Shown: positions 40,374 to 48,579 of the stretch, piece by piece
How the letters are laid out: each line of letters begins with the position of its first letter
Numbering within the stretch: position 1 is the stretch's first letter
Assembly (NCBI GenBank): GCA_009772985.1
Contig: WOUS01000011.1
Coordinates: forward strand, 33,903-97,902
DNA: 64,000 bases
Reading direction: 5' to 3'
DNA from: Anaerolineaceae bacterium
GTDB lineage: Bacteria; Chloroflexota; Anaerolineae; Anaerolineales; Villigracilaceae
The notes under the pieces: model-generated
Seen by the model: only the letters and a program-made list of their open reading frames with translations
Databases searched by the model: none
Told to the model about the DNA's origin: nothing
Made by a program: the position numbers and the translations under genes

Positions 40374-41711
40374 TTACGGCACGGGCGTCGGGATCGGGTC
40401 AATCGTGTAATACACGCCCGTCGCCAGTAGGGACGGATCGTTCGCGGCCTGGGCGGCTTTCATCTGCGCCTGGCGCGCCAGATTGGTCGCGTTGGCCAGG
40501 ATGGACAGGGCGTATTCGGGGTTGTGGAAGCCCATCGAGTTTTCCGCAGAAACGAAGTCCCACATGTACTGGGCGTGGCGGTGCAGGGTGCGCGCCTCGT
40601 CGAGCAGGACAGGGTCAGCGTCCGGTTTCGCCGCGGCGGCGGTGATGGCGGTGATGGCATCCACCAGCGCGTCCTCGGTGGCCTGTTTGGCGAGGAAGAC
40701 CTGGTCCTGGATATCGTTCACGCGGGTGGTCACGTAGTCCACGTCGGTGTGGCACTGTCCGCAGGCCGGCTCGGGGTCCAGCAGCGGACTGTGAATGTTG
40801 TGGTTGCTGTACTTCATCGCCCCGTCGCGGGTGTAGGGCATGTGGCAGTCGGCGCAGGCGACGCCGGCGTTGTAGTGGGTGCTGCCCGCCGTGAAGAATT
40901 CAAATTCCGGGTGCTGGGCCTTGAGCGTGGGCGTGCCCGCGCCGGGGTAGGTCCAGTCGCTGAAATTGATCTCGTCGTAGTGGGCGATGATCTGGTCAAT
41001 GCGCGTGCCGTTCTCCCACGGGAGGGTCAGGATTTTATTCTCGCCAGCAAAGTAGTATTCCACGTGGCAGTTGGCGCAGACGACGGTGCGCATCGTCTGG
41101 CGGTCGAATGCCCGCCAGTCCAAGCCCTGGGCTTCGAGGGCGATTTTGAGCGATGGATTGGTGACGATCAGGCGCATCGTCCCGGCTTCGTGGCAGTTGG
41201 CGCAGCCGATGGTCTCGGTAAGGCTGGGAGCCATATCCGAGAACAGCATGGCATCGTAGCCGTCGAGTCCGAGTTCGTCCCAGCGTTGGGGATTGTTGGA
41301 CGATTTGCACGAGTAACAGGTGGCGTGGGTGGTTTCGGTAACGCGCCGGATGTTGTTGACATCGGTCAGGGCGTTGCCGTGGCCGCGGTCGTCGTTGTAT
41401 TCCCAACTGAACGGGTAGCCCATGAAGAGCAACACCTGGCGCGGGTCGCGTTCGAGGTGTGAGAAACCGCTGGAGCCGCCGTATTCGGTATCGGCGGTGT
41501 TGGAGGCGGTCAGCAGCCAGGACGAGTATTCGAGCGGATAGTTCACGCCCCAGATGGACGAATCCGGTTCCATCGGCTGGACCGTGACCAGCGGCTGAAC
41601 GACGGCGCGCTGTTCGACCGGGTGATTCTTCGCGAACAGCAGCACGCCGGCCAGCAGGGCCGTCAGGATGAGGATGATGCCCACAAGGATGAGCGTGGTG
41701 TATTTTTTCAT
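40374..41711 (-). CDS. nrfA: Cytochrome c nitrite reductase, catalytic subunit
   Basis: 445 aa pentahaem enzyme that reduces nitrite to ammonium with six electrons outside the membrane. One CxxCK catalytic haem site (CYSCK) is followed by four CxxCH sites (CANCH, CANCH, CADCH, CGQCH), exactly the NrfA set. An N-terminal helix (TTLILVGIILILTALLAGVLL) exports or anchors it. The conserved catalytic segments HYNAGVACADCHMPYTRDGAMKYSNHNI and SPLLDPEPACGQCH are present. The ATG at 41711 overlaps the nrfH stop by 4 bp. Confidence 0.95.
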   Translation of the reverse strand: MKKYTTLILVGIILILTALLAGVLLFAKNHPVEQRAVVQPLVTVQPMEPDSSIWGVNYPLEYSSWLLTASNTADTEYGGSSGFSHLERDPRQVLLFMGYPFSWEYNDDRGHGNALTDVNNIRRVTETTHATCYSCKSSNNPQRWDELGLDGYDAMLFSDMAPSLTETIGCANCHEAGTMRLIVTNPSLKIALEAQGLDWRAFDRQTMRTVVCANCHVEYYFAGENKILTLPWENGTRIDQIIAHYDEINFSDWTYPGAGTPTLKAQHPEFEFFTAGSTHYNAGVACADCHMPYTRDGAMKYSNHNIHSPLLDPEPACGQCHTDVDYVTTRVNDIQDQVFLAKQATEDALVDAITAITAAAAKPDADPVLLDEARTLHRHAQYMWDFVSAENSMGFHNPEYALSILANATNLARQAQMKAAQAANDPSLLATGVYYTIDPIPTPVP

Positions 41712-42202
41712 TTGCGGTAAACCTCCGAATCTTGGTAGGGATACAGAGTCAGTCCCCGGTCGCCGTGAGCGACGGAGCGGTGGCAGTCCCAGCAGTTGCG
41801 GTCGAGCGGCTGCGGACCGGTGACCATGCCCTCCACCGTGTCCAGATGGCAGCGGATGCAGTTTTCCTGCACGATGCCAATCGTCTCGTCGTTGGCGCGG
41901 ATGGCCTCCGGGTAGCCGAGCGTTGTGAAGGAGTACACGTCGCGCATCCCGGACTCGCCTTTGTAGAGCCAGTAGGCGAAGAAATTGTCGTGCGGGATGT
42001 GGCAGTCGGCGCAGGTGGCCCACGCCTGATGCGGGGCGTGGAACCAGTTCTCGTACTGCGAGTCCATCACGTGGCAATTGTTGCAGGTCTCCGGCGCGGT
42101 ACCGGCGTAGGCCGGCGCGTCGGCCGCCCAGGCGAAAATACCCATCGCCAAAACAAACGCCAGGAGTCCGATCAGGAGAGGCCAGTTGAGGGGTCGTTTC
42201 AT
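41708..42202 (-). CDS. nrfH: Cytochrome c nitrite reductase, small (quinol dehydrogenase) subunit
   Basis: 164 aa NapC/NirT-family tetrahaem cytochrome. An N-terminal membrane anchor (WPLLIGLLAFVLAMGIFAWA) is followed by four CxxCH motifs: CNNCH, CADCH, CIRCH, CWDCH. It takes electrons from menaquinol and passes them to NrfA, forming the membrane NrfHA complex. Four-base overlap with nrfA gives coupling. A promoter lies directly upstream. Confidence 0.94.
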   Translation of the reverse strand: MKRPLNWPLLIGLLAFVLAMGIFAWAADAPAYAGTAPETCNNCHVMDSQYENWFHAPHQAWATCADCHIPHDNFFAYWLYKGESGMRDVYSFTTLGYPEAIRANDETIGIVQENCIRCHLDTVEGMVTGPQPLDRNCWDCHRSVAHGDRGLTLYPYQDSEVYRK

Positions 42203-42220
42203 GGTCAGTTCTCTGCCTAT

Positions 42221-42249
42221 AATGTACCTTTAATTTACCCCATTTTCAA
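42221..42249 (-). promoter_or_regulatory. Promoter of nrfHA
   Basis: On the minus strand TTGAAA (42244-42249), a 17-bp spacer and TACATT (42221-42226). Start expected about 11-12 bp before the nrfH ATG. I could not find a clear Crp/Fnr palindrome around it. Confidence 0.6.
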
Positions 42250-42282
42250 GCCCCAGTTTATAACTTTGGTTACATCAGGGTC

Positions 42283-42376
42283 GGGACGCGGACACTCAAT
42301 CCCCCATAATGCGGGGGACTGGCGAACGAGTGCAGGCGAGCGCGGATGTACGCGGAGGAAAGAGTATCCGCGTCCC
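42283..42376. repeat. 94-bp inverted-repeat element (copy 1)
   Basis: Ends are perfect 10-bp inverted repeats, GGGACGCGGA and TCCGCGTCCC. Inside is the stem ATCCCCCATAATGCGGGGGA. A larger copy in the opposite orientation lies at 59977-60136. There is no coding capacity, so it looks like a MITE-like element moved in trans. Confidence 0.8.
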
Positions 42377-42418
42377 AAACTGGTTTTGTACGGCAGATGT
42401 TTTGACAGCCTTCAATAC

Positions 42419-42925
42419 TTACGGCCCCGAGATGCGCACGTAAATCACTTCCCCCTCTTTATTGACGAACGCCCACGCGCTCTCTAAAAGAGCGACGACG
42501 CACCACTTATCTTCTCCCTCTAAATTTAAATCCCCCCTTGAAGAGATTGCCGTCAAGAACTTCAACTTCGTCTCCGGATAGGCGTTCAGGATACTGCTTC
42601 CCTGGAAAGTCTTTTCAAGTCCACTCCCCGGAGGGATAGCCTCTATTTCCGCCCTAGTAGTCCACAGACAGTTTTCCCCAATGTAAATCATGGCATCTCT
42701 CCTTCTCATCGGCGGGACCGGGGTGACCGTCGGGGTGACAGACGGAGTCGGGGTCAAAGTGATGGTTGGAGTCGGGGTCGGAACCAAAGTCCCTGTCGGC
42801 GTCGGGGTCGCCGAGGGAACGACCGTCTGGGTCACCGTTGGGATGACGATGGGCGTCGCACACCCGGTCAGAACACAACAGAGTACCAGGAAGAAAACTG
42901 AAACATTCTTAACCGAATTGAACAC
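42419..42925 (-). CDS. Lipoprotein of unknown function with Thr-Pro linker
   Basis: 168 aa. Lipobox VLTGC (Cys22), then about 45 residues of TPTP-type linker, and a small C-terminal domain starting around residue 75 (AMIYIGENCLWTTRAEIEAIPPGSG, then WCVVALLESAWAFVNKEGEVIYVRI). The C-terminal part is a short beta-rich domain that I cannot assign; the VNKEGEVIYVRI ending resembles SH3-like or surface-binding domains. Minus strand between nrfH and sbcC, no obvious operon partner. Confidence 0.7.
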   Translation of the reverse strand: MFNSVKNVSVFFLVLCCVLTGCATPIVIPTVTQTVVPSATPTPTGTLVPTPTPTITLTPTPSVTPTVTPVPPMRRRDAMIYIGENCLWTTRAEIEAIPPGSGLEKTFQGSSILNAYPETKLKFLTAISSRGDLNLEGEDKWCVVALLESAWAFVNKEGEVIYVRISGP

Positions 42926-42985
42926 GGTAATCTCCTTTCTCTAAAGGCTTGCCGATTCGCGCATATCATGGCACGTTTATCAATG

Positions 42986-45106
42986 TCATAAAACCACTTT
43001 CACGCTCGATCCCCGCTCCCCTTTCTCGACCTCGATGCGGGTCGGGAACGCGTCCTTCAATTCCTCCAGGTGCGTGATGACCAGGATCTTGGCAAAATCG
43101 CCGCGCACGGCATTGATGGACTCGACCAGCCGCTGGCGTCCCTGCGCGTCCTGCGAGCCAAAGCCCTCGTCAATCACCAGCGTTTGCAGGCGCGCGCCCT
43201 TGCGCCGCGCCAGCACTTCCGATAGCGCCAGCCGGATGGCAAAGTTGGCGCGGAAGGCCTCCCCGCCCGAATACATCTCGTAATCGCGCACGCCCGCCCC
43301 GTCGCTGATCTGGATGTCGAGCGTTTCCTTCAAATCCTCGCGCTTCCTGTCCTTGTATGCAGACTGCGTGACAAAGCGGACCGACATCGTGCCATCGCTC
43401 AACCGGTCGAGCAGTTCATTGGCCTTGGCCTCGATCTCCGGCAGCGCCTGCTCGATGAGCAGCGCCGGGACGCCGTCCTTGCCGAAGGCGCGCTCCAGCG
43501 TTCGGTAGCGGCCAATCTGCAGGGCGAATTCCTCGCGCTCGGCCTCCAGCCGCTTGCGCCGTTTCCGCAGATCGTCCAGCACGCTGACCTTCTGTTTTGC
43601 CGCGCCGACCTCCTGGTTCAGGCGGTTCTCCTGCGTTTGCAAGTCGTACAGCGTCCGCTCGGCTTCATCGAGGTCGGCGGCCGGCTCCTGCGCTTCGACG
43701 GCGTATTCCTTGCTGGCAAGGAGCGTCTCGATTTCCGCCAGCCGCTTTGCGCCGGAAGACTCCCAGGCCTTGACCGCATTCCCAATCGTCTCGATCCGCT
43801 CGGTCAGTTGGGTGACGGAATTGGACGCGGCCAGCCGTTCCCGCTCGGCGCCCTCCAGCCGCGCCGCCTGCGTCTCGTACCCGGCGATCTGCTTCGCCAG
43901 TTCATCCAGGCTCGACTTGTTGACGCGGAAGCGGTCGCCTTTTTCCTTGCCTTCCACGTTGAGCTGCTCGAGCGTGGACCGGCGGTGCTCCTCGCTCAAC
44001 GGCTGCCCGCACAGCGGACAGGCCGCGCCCTCCGCTGCCTCCAACTGCCCGATGCGCGCCTTGAGTTCGTCCATCACAGCCTTGAGCATTTCGTTCTCGG
44101 CCTTCAACTGGGCGAACTGCTCGCGCGCCGCGCTGCGGCCGGCTTCCACATCGCCCCGCTGCGCCACCTTCCCCTCGGCCTCGGCCAGCGACTTCTGCGC
44201 GCTTTCGAGACGGGCGGTCAGATCCTTGACCGACGCCGCCTGGCCGCGGACCGCTTTCTCCTGTTCCTTCAAGCCGCGCTTTTCTTCTTCGAGCCTGGCT
44301 TTCCCTGCCGCGGCCTGTGAAGCGGCGGCCTTCCTGATATTTTCCAGCGCGGTCTCCTGGGTCTTGCGCACCGCGCTCAACTGCTTCAATTGCGCTTCGA
44401 GTTCCTTTAACTTCTGCTTGCGCGGCGCCTCTTCCGCCAGTTCGGATTCGATCTCCTGGATGCGTCCGTCCACCGAGTCCAGTTCGCCCTCGACGGATTT
44501 GCGGCGGCCGGCGGCGCGCTCCTTGTACGTTTCCCACGCCTCCAGCCCGAGGATGTTGCCCAGGATCTCCTTGCGGCGCGAGGGCGGCTGCTGGGCGAAC
44601 TGGTCGGCGCGGCCTTGCAGGAAGAACGCCGCGTTGACGAAGGTCTCGTAGTCGAGGCGCAGGGTCTGCTCGATGCGCGCCTGCGTGTCGCGCAGGGTGC
44701 GCTCGGTCAGCGGACGCCAGGAACCACGACCGACGACGGACGACGAACGACGGACGCTTTCATCTTCGGCCATTCCTCCTTCGTCTTTCGTCTTTCGTCC
44801 TTCGTCGAGAATTTGAAACTCCAGCGTGGTCGTCTTGCCGCGCGGCAGGGCGCGGATGACGCGATAGACGTTCCCCTCGTAGCCGAAGGTGAGCGCCACC
44901 TCCGCCGCCTTCGATTGCAGGTTGACGACCGACTCGTCGCGCTTGCGCGCCTGCCCGAAGAGCGCCCAGGTGATGGCGTCCAGCAGCGAGGATTTGCCCG
45001 CGCCGTTCTGGCCCGAAATGCAGGCCAGGTCGAAGGAGGTGAAATCGAGTTCCACCGCGTCGCGGTAGGATAAAAAGCCGGAGAGTTTCAAGTGGATGGG
45101 GATCAC
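42986..45106 (-). CDS. sbcC: SbcC-type exonuclease ATPase (Rad50-like) with in-frame repeat insert
   Basis: 706 aa, shorter than many SbcC proteins. Walker A GQNGAGKSS at residues 32-40, two long coiled-coil arms around a zinc hook CPLCGQPL (near residue 365), ABC signature MYSGGEAFRANFAIRLAL, Walker B TLVIDEGFGSQD. With SbcD (not in the window) it cuts hairpins and DNA ends. Residues 101-129 (TKDEGGMAEDESVRRSSSVV and flanks) are encoded by a heptamer array in the N-terminal ATPase lobe and match the prmA insert. Start is GTG at 45106, six bases after a TAAAAT box (leaderless layout). Confidence 0.88.
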   Translation of the reverse strand: MIPIHLKLSGFLSYRDAVELDFTSFDLACISGQNGAGKSSLLDAITWALFGQARKRDESVVNLQSKAAEVALTFGYEGNVYRVIRALPRGKTTTLEFQILDEGRKTKDEGGMAEDESVRRSSSVVGRGSWRPLTERTLRDTQARIEQTLRLDYETFVNAAFFLQGRADQFAQQPPSRRKEILGNILGLEAWETYKERAAGRRKSVEGELDSVDGRIQEIESELAEEAPRKQKLKELEAQLKQLSAVRKTQETALENIRKAAASQAAAGKARLEEEKRGLKEQEKAVRGQAASVKDLTARLESAQKSLAEAEGKVAQRGDVEAGRSAAREQFAQLKAENEMLKAVMDELKARIGQLEAAEGAACPLCGQPLSEEHRRSTLEQLNVEGKEKGDRFRVNKSSLDELAKQIAGYETQAARLEGAERERLAASNSVTQLTERIETIGNAVKAWESSGAKRLAEIETLLASKEYAVEAQEPAADLDEAERTLYDLQTQENRLNQEVGAAKQKVSVLDDLRKRRKRLEAEREEFALQIGRYRTLERAFGKDGVPALLIEQALPEIEAKANELLDRLSDGTMSVRFVTQSAYKDRKREDLKETLDIQISDGAGVRDYEMYSGGEAFRANFAIRLALSEVLARRKGARLQTLVIDEGFGSQDAQGRQRLVESINAVRGDFAKILVITHLEELKDAFPTRIEVEKGERGSSVKVVL
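44720..44806. repeat. Heptamer array in frame inside sbcC
   Basis: ACGACGG, ACGACGA, ACGACGG and then TCCTTCG, TCTTTCG, TCTTTCG, TCCTTCG at a 7-bp period; the halves are inverted copies of each other. It adds about 29 codons. Confidence 0.88.
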
Positions 45107-45112
45107 AGGTGT

Positions 45113-45118
45113 ATTTTA
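45113..45118 (-). promoter_or_regulatory. -10 box of sbcC
   Basis: TAAAAT on the minus strand, six bases before the GTG start; leaderless layout, divergent from the next box 30 bp away. Confidence 0.5.
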
Positions 45119-45143
45119 TCGCAATTGAGCCGGGAAGATATGG

Positions 45144-45149
45144 TATCAT
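45144..45149 (+). promoter_or_regulatory. -10 box of the Thr-Pro repeat gene
   Basis: TATCAT six bases before the ATG at 45156; leaderless layout. Confidence 0.5.
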
Positions 45150-45155
45150 ACCTGC

Positions 45156-45572
45156 ATGTTTTCGCAGGCGTCGAAGCGCACGCGCACCCGGTTGATCCTG
45201 ACCGCGATCATCGTGGCGACCCTGCCCTGCTACTGCCTCGGCTGGATCGTGGCCGCGATGGCCCCCGGCCCGCAGACGCCAACGCCGACCGCCACCATTA
45301 CGTTTACGCCGACCACGACCGCCACCTCGACCCTGACGCCCACCCCGACCTCCACGCTGACGGCCACGCCGACCACCACCTCCACGCCGACACAGACCCC
45401 CACGCCAACGAACACATCCACCCCAACCCTCACGCCCTCGCCGACCGCCACGCCGACGAACACAGCCACCCTCACCCCAACCGCCACGGCGACGGATACG
45501 CCCACTTCCACCCCAAGCGACACGCCCGTTCCCCCCACCCCGACCGACACGCCTGTCTCGCCCACCCCCTGA
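45156..45572 (+). CDS. Membrane-anchored Thr-Pro repeat protein
   Basis: 138 aa. A basic start, one hydrophobic helix (about residues 13-35) and then about 95 residues of Thr-Pro-rich repeats with no folded domain. In this lineage such stretches serve as extracellular linkers, usually with a domain after them; here the protein simply ends, so it may be a stalk protein or the remnant of a larger one. The reverse strand also stays open because of base composition, but lacks any domain. Confidence 0.6.
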   Translation: MFSQASKRTRTRLILTAIIVATLPCYCLGWIVAAMAPGPQTPTPTATITFTPTTTATSTLTPTPTSTLTATPTTTSTPTQTPTPTNTSTPTLTPSPTATPTNTATLTPTATATDTPTSTPSDTPVPPTPTDTPVSPTP

Positions 45573-45573
45573 C

Positions 45574-45604
45574 CCAATCGTCAATCGAAAATCGTAAATC
45601 CAAA
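45574..45604. repeat. Heptamer array abutting the first M42 gene
   Basis: CAATCGT, CAATCGA, AAATCGT, AAATCCA at a 7-bp period, running directly into the ATG at 45605. Confidence 0.85.
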
Positions 45605-46690
45605 ATGACCGACATCCTGCCCTTCCTCAAAGAACTGCTCTCCGCCCCCGGCCTTTCCGGGTACGAAGACCCCGCCGCGCAGATCATCGAAAAACAATGG
45701 CGGCCTCTTGTCCACGAGATCAGCCGGAGCAAGATCGGCTCCCTGCACGGACTGCGCCGCGGCGCCGGCAAGGCCCCCCGCCCCTCCGTTATGATCGCCA
45801 CCCACATGGACGCCATCGGCCTGATGGTGACCGGCCTCGTGGACGGCTTTCTGCGCGTCACCAGCGTCGGCGGGGTGGACGCCCGCGTCCTGCCCGGCCA
45901 ACTGGTCACGGTCCACGTAGGACAAATTGGCAATTTGTCCCACCTGCCCGCCGTTGTCGCCCAGCCGCCGGCGCGCCTCCTTCCGCCCGAACAGGCTGAC
46001 GGTCCGGTGCCGCTCGAATACCTGCTGGTGGATACCGGCCTGCCGCCGAAGAAAGTCGCCGAACTGGTACGCGTGGGCGACCTGGTCTCGTACGCCAGCG
46101 AACCGGTCGAACTGGCCGGGGAGGCCATCGCCGGCCACACGCTCGACAACCGCGCCTCGGTCGCCGCGCTGACCGTCTGCCTGGAGGAACTCCAGGGCCG
46201 CCCCCACGCCTGGGATGTGTGGGCAGTCGCCACGGTCCAGGAAGAGATCGGGCTGACCGGCGGGTACACCTCCGCCTACGAACTGCATCCGACCATCGCC
46301 CTGGTGGTGGACGTGACCTTCGCCAAAGGCCCCGGCGCCAACGACTGGCAGACGGTGCCGCTCGGAAAAGGCCCGACCCTGTGCATGGGGCCGAACATCC
46401 ACCCGGCGCTGTTCAATTCGCTGAAGGAACTCGCCGACAAACTGGAAATCCCTTACACGCTGGAATATGCCCCGCGTCACACCGGTACGGATACGTTCGC
46501 CACACAGGTCGTGGCGGAGGGCATCCCCAGCGCGCTGTTCGGCATCCCGCTGCGCTACATGCACACCCCCGTGGAAGTGGCGGCGCTCAAAGACATCCAG
46601 CGCGCCGGGCGGCTGATGGCCGAGTTCATCGCCGGACTGACGCCGGACTTCATGGAAAAGATCACCTGGGACAAGCAGCCGCCATGTTGA
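45605..46690 (+). CDS. M42-family metallo-aminopeptidase, first paralogue
   Basis: 361 aa. M42 enzymes (glutamyl/TET aminopeptidases) form large cytoplasmic complexes that trim peptides using two metals. Metal ligands are present in ATHMDAIG (H, D), TLDNRASV (D), VQEEIGL (E-E), VVDVTFA (D) and RYMHTPVEV (H). In the dimerisation-domain loop the codons for VGQIGNLSH come from a 27-bp palindrome at 45917-45943, inserted in frame. The start follows a heptamer array with no ribosome binding site. It overlaps the next M42 gene by 7 bp. Confidence 0.9.
   Translation: MTDILPFLKELLSAPGLSGYEDPAAQIIEKQWRPLVHEISRSKIGSLHGLRRGAGKAPRPSVMIATHMDAIGLMVTGLVDGFLRVTSVGGVDARVLPGQLVTVHVGQIGNLSHLPAVVAQPPARLLPPEQADGPVPLEYLLVDTGLPPKKVAELVRVGDLVSYASEPVELAGEAIAGHTLDNRASVAALTVCLEELQGRPHAWDVWAVATVQEEIGLTGGYTSAYELHPTIALVVDVTFAKGPGANDWQTVPLGKGPTLCMGPNIHPALFNSLKELADKLEIPYTLEYAPRHTGTDTFATQVVAEGIPSALFGIPLRYMHTPVEVAALKDIQRAGRLMAEFIAGLTPDFMEKITWDKQPPC
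45917..45943. repeat. 12-3-12 palindrome in frame in the M42 gene
   Basis: 27 bp: ends GTAG and CCAC with eight variable stem bases (GACAAATT) and a 3-base loop. Same plan as three hairpins in the serS T-box leader. Confidence 0.85.
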
Positions 46691-47739
46691 CCATCGGGAA
46701 TACCCAACTCAAACTGCTCGAAAAACTGTGCAACGCCTGCGCCGTCTCCGGCGATGAAGGCGAAGTGCGCCAGATCGTGCTGGAAGAGATCAAAGGCCGC
46801 GCCGACTCAGTCAAGGTGGACGCGCTCGGCAACGTGCTGGCGGTCAAGAAAGGCACAGCCAAGAACCGGCTCAGGGTGATGGTTTCCGCCCACATGGACG
46901 AGGTGGGCTTCATGCTGGTGGCCGACGACGGCGAAGGCCTCTACCGCTTCGAGACCGTCGGCGGCATGGATGTGCGCCACCTGGTCGGCAAGCCGGTCTG
47001 GGTGGGTCGCGACCACACGCCCGGCGTCATCGGGGCGCGCCCCATCCACCTGACCACCGCCGACGAGCGCAAGAAATCCATCCCGCTCGACCAGTTGCGG
47101 ATTGACCTCGGTCCCGGCGGCAAGGCCAAACTCGGCGACCGCGCCGCCTTCGCCACGAAGTTCCAGCGCAGCGGTCCCGCCATCATCGCGAAAGCGCTCG
47201 ACAACCGCCTCGGCGTGGTCACGCTCATCGAACTGCTGAAGAACGCCCCGCCGAATATTGACCTGCTGGCCGCCTTCACCGTCCAGGAGGAACTCGGCCT
47301 GCGCGGCGCGAAAGTGGCCGCCCACGCCTTCGACCCCGACCTGGCAGTCGCCATTGACGCCACGCCGGCCAATGACCTGCCGAGTCACGACGGCGAAGAG
47401 AACACCGCTTACAACACGAAACTCGGACTCGGCCCCGCCATCTACATTGCCGACGGCAGCACGTTCTCGGACCCGCGCCTGGTGCGCCACTTTGTCGAGA
47501 CAGCCGAAGCGGGAAAGATCCCCTACCAGTTCCGCCAGCCGGGCGGGGGCGGAACCGACGCCGGGTCCATCCACAAGGAACGGGCGGGCATCCCCAGCCT
47601 CTCGGTCTCGGCGCCGCACCGCTACAGCCACACCGCCGCGAGCATCGCCCGTCTCGACGACTGGAAGAACTACGCCGCGCTCATCCACGCCGCGTTGAGC
47701 CGCATCACGCCCGGATTGCTCCTCTCGGAAAGAGAATGA
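46684..47739 (+). CDS. M42-family metallo-aminopeptidase, second paralogue
   Basis: 351 aa. Metal and catalytic motifs: SAHMDEVGFM, KALDNRLGVV, VQEELGLRGAK, AIDATPAND and HRYSHTAAS. It overlaps both its neighbours (7 bp with the first paralogue, 4 bp with the MntA-like gene), so the whole stretch 45.6-49.6 kb is probably one transcript. Different M42 paralogues may prefer different N-terminal residues and can co-assemble in mixed complexes; here that is inference. Confidence 0.92.
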   Translation: MLTIGNTQLKLLEKLCNACAVSGDEGEVRQIVLEEIKGRADSVKVDALGNVLAVKKGTAKNRLRVMVSAHMDEVGFMLVADDGEGLYRFETVGGMDVRHLVGKPVWVGRDHTPGVIGARPIHLTTADERKKSIPLDQLRIDLGPGGKAKLGDRAAFATKFQRSGPAIIAKALDNRLGVVTLIELLKNAPPNIDLLAAFTVQEELGLRGAKVAAHAFDPDLAVAIDATPANDLPSHDGEENTAYNTKLGLGPAIYIADGSTFSDPRLVRHFVETAEAGKIPYQFRQPGGGGTDAGSIHKERAGIPSLSVSAPHRYSHTAASIARLDDWKNYAALIHAALSRITPGLLLSERE

Positions 47740-48173
47740 AAAAAGCAACGCAAGCCATTTTCCCCGACCTGGGGCTCCTGCCCGGTATCTTTGAGAAATA
47801 TCCCGGCGTGCAGGCAGTCTATCTGTTTGGTTCTGCGGCCAGCGGCAAGACCCACGCCGAAAGCGACCTGGACCTGGCGGTTGTGCCGATTGATCCCTCC
47901 GCCCGCGCCGCCAAACTCGATATCCTGGCCGACCTGACCCGAAATGGCTTCTGTAATGTAGATTTGGTTTTCCTGGATACCGAAAACATCCTGCTTAAAT
48001 TCCAGGCCGTCCGGCAAAACCGGCTCATCTATTCCAGCAAAAAATTCAATCCCGGCGATTATTTCTCTCTCACGCTGCGACAATATTTTGACTTTTTGCC
48101 CTACTTGAAAATCCAGCGCGAGTCGGATAAGAGGAGGATCCTGCATGATGGTGCAGACCGAAGTTATCCGTAA
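47736..48173 (+). CDS. mntA: MntA-type nucleotidyltransferase antitoxin
   Basis: 145 aa. The minimal nucleotidyltransferase motif GSX10DXD is exact: GS at AVYLFGSAASGK and DLD after ten residues (SDLDLAVVP). In the HepT-MntA (type VII) systems MntA adds AMP to the HEPN toxin HepT and so silences it. It overlaps the upstream M42 stop as ATGA and the downstream hepT by 29 bp, so it sits inside the peptidase operon. Confidence 0.88.
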   Translation: MKKATQAIFPDLGLLPGIFEKYPGVQAVYLFGSAASGKTHAESDLDLAVVPIDPSARAAKLDILADLTRNGFCNVDLVFLDTENILLKFQAVRQNRLIYSSKKFNPGDYFSLTLRQYFDFLPYLKIQRESDKRRILHDGADRSYP

Positions 48174-48561
48174 ACGTCTCAACCGGCTGGAAGAGACCTT
48201 GGCCATTCTCAATCATCTCCGCAAATATTCCCTCGAATCCTTTCTTTCCACCCCGGAATACTACGGGAGCGCCGAACGGTTTCTTCAAATTGCCATTGAG
48301 ACCACCACCGACATCGGAGGGCATCTCGTTGCGGATCTCAAACTGGGTGAGGTCAACTGGTATAGTGACATCCCTGCGCTCCTCGCCGAGAAGAAATTCA
48401 TTTCAGATGGGCTACGCGAGAAATGGATCCGCATGATCGGCTTCCGTAATATCCTCGTGCACGATTATCTGGAAGTGGACCGAAAAATTGTCTACGAAGT
48501 GATCCAAAACCGTCTTCAAGATTTGGAAGAACTGAAAAAGGTTTTTGCTGAATTCCTGTAA
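48145..48561 (+). CDS. hepT: HepT-type HEPN ribonuclease toxin
   Basis: 138 aa all-helical protein. RNILVHDY fits the RX4HXY active site of HEPN RNases exactly, preceded by the usual FRN helix. HepT cleaves RNA (tRNA or mRNA ends in studied cases) unless AMPylated by MntA, encoded just upstream with a 29-bp overlap. GAGGAGGA lies 8 bp before the ATG; a second ATG follows immediately and cannot be excluded. Confidence 0.9.
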   Translation: MMVQTEVIRKRLNRLEETLAILNHLRKYSLESFLSTPEYYGSAERFLQIAIETTTDIGGHLVADLKLGEVNWYSDIPALLAEKKFISDGLREKWIRMIGFRNILVHDYLEVDRKIVYEVIQNRLQDLEELKKVFAEFL

Positions 48562-48579
48562 TCCCAGACTGGACCAACT

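Noticed and set aside
45230..45577. Minus-strand frame rich in Val-Gly repeats
   Set aside because: It is the reverse complement of the Thr-Pro repeat gene and reflects the repetitive composition only.
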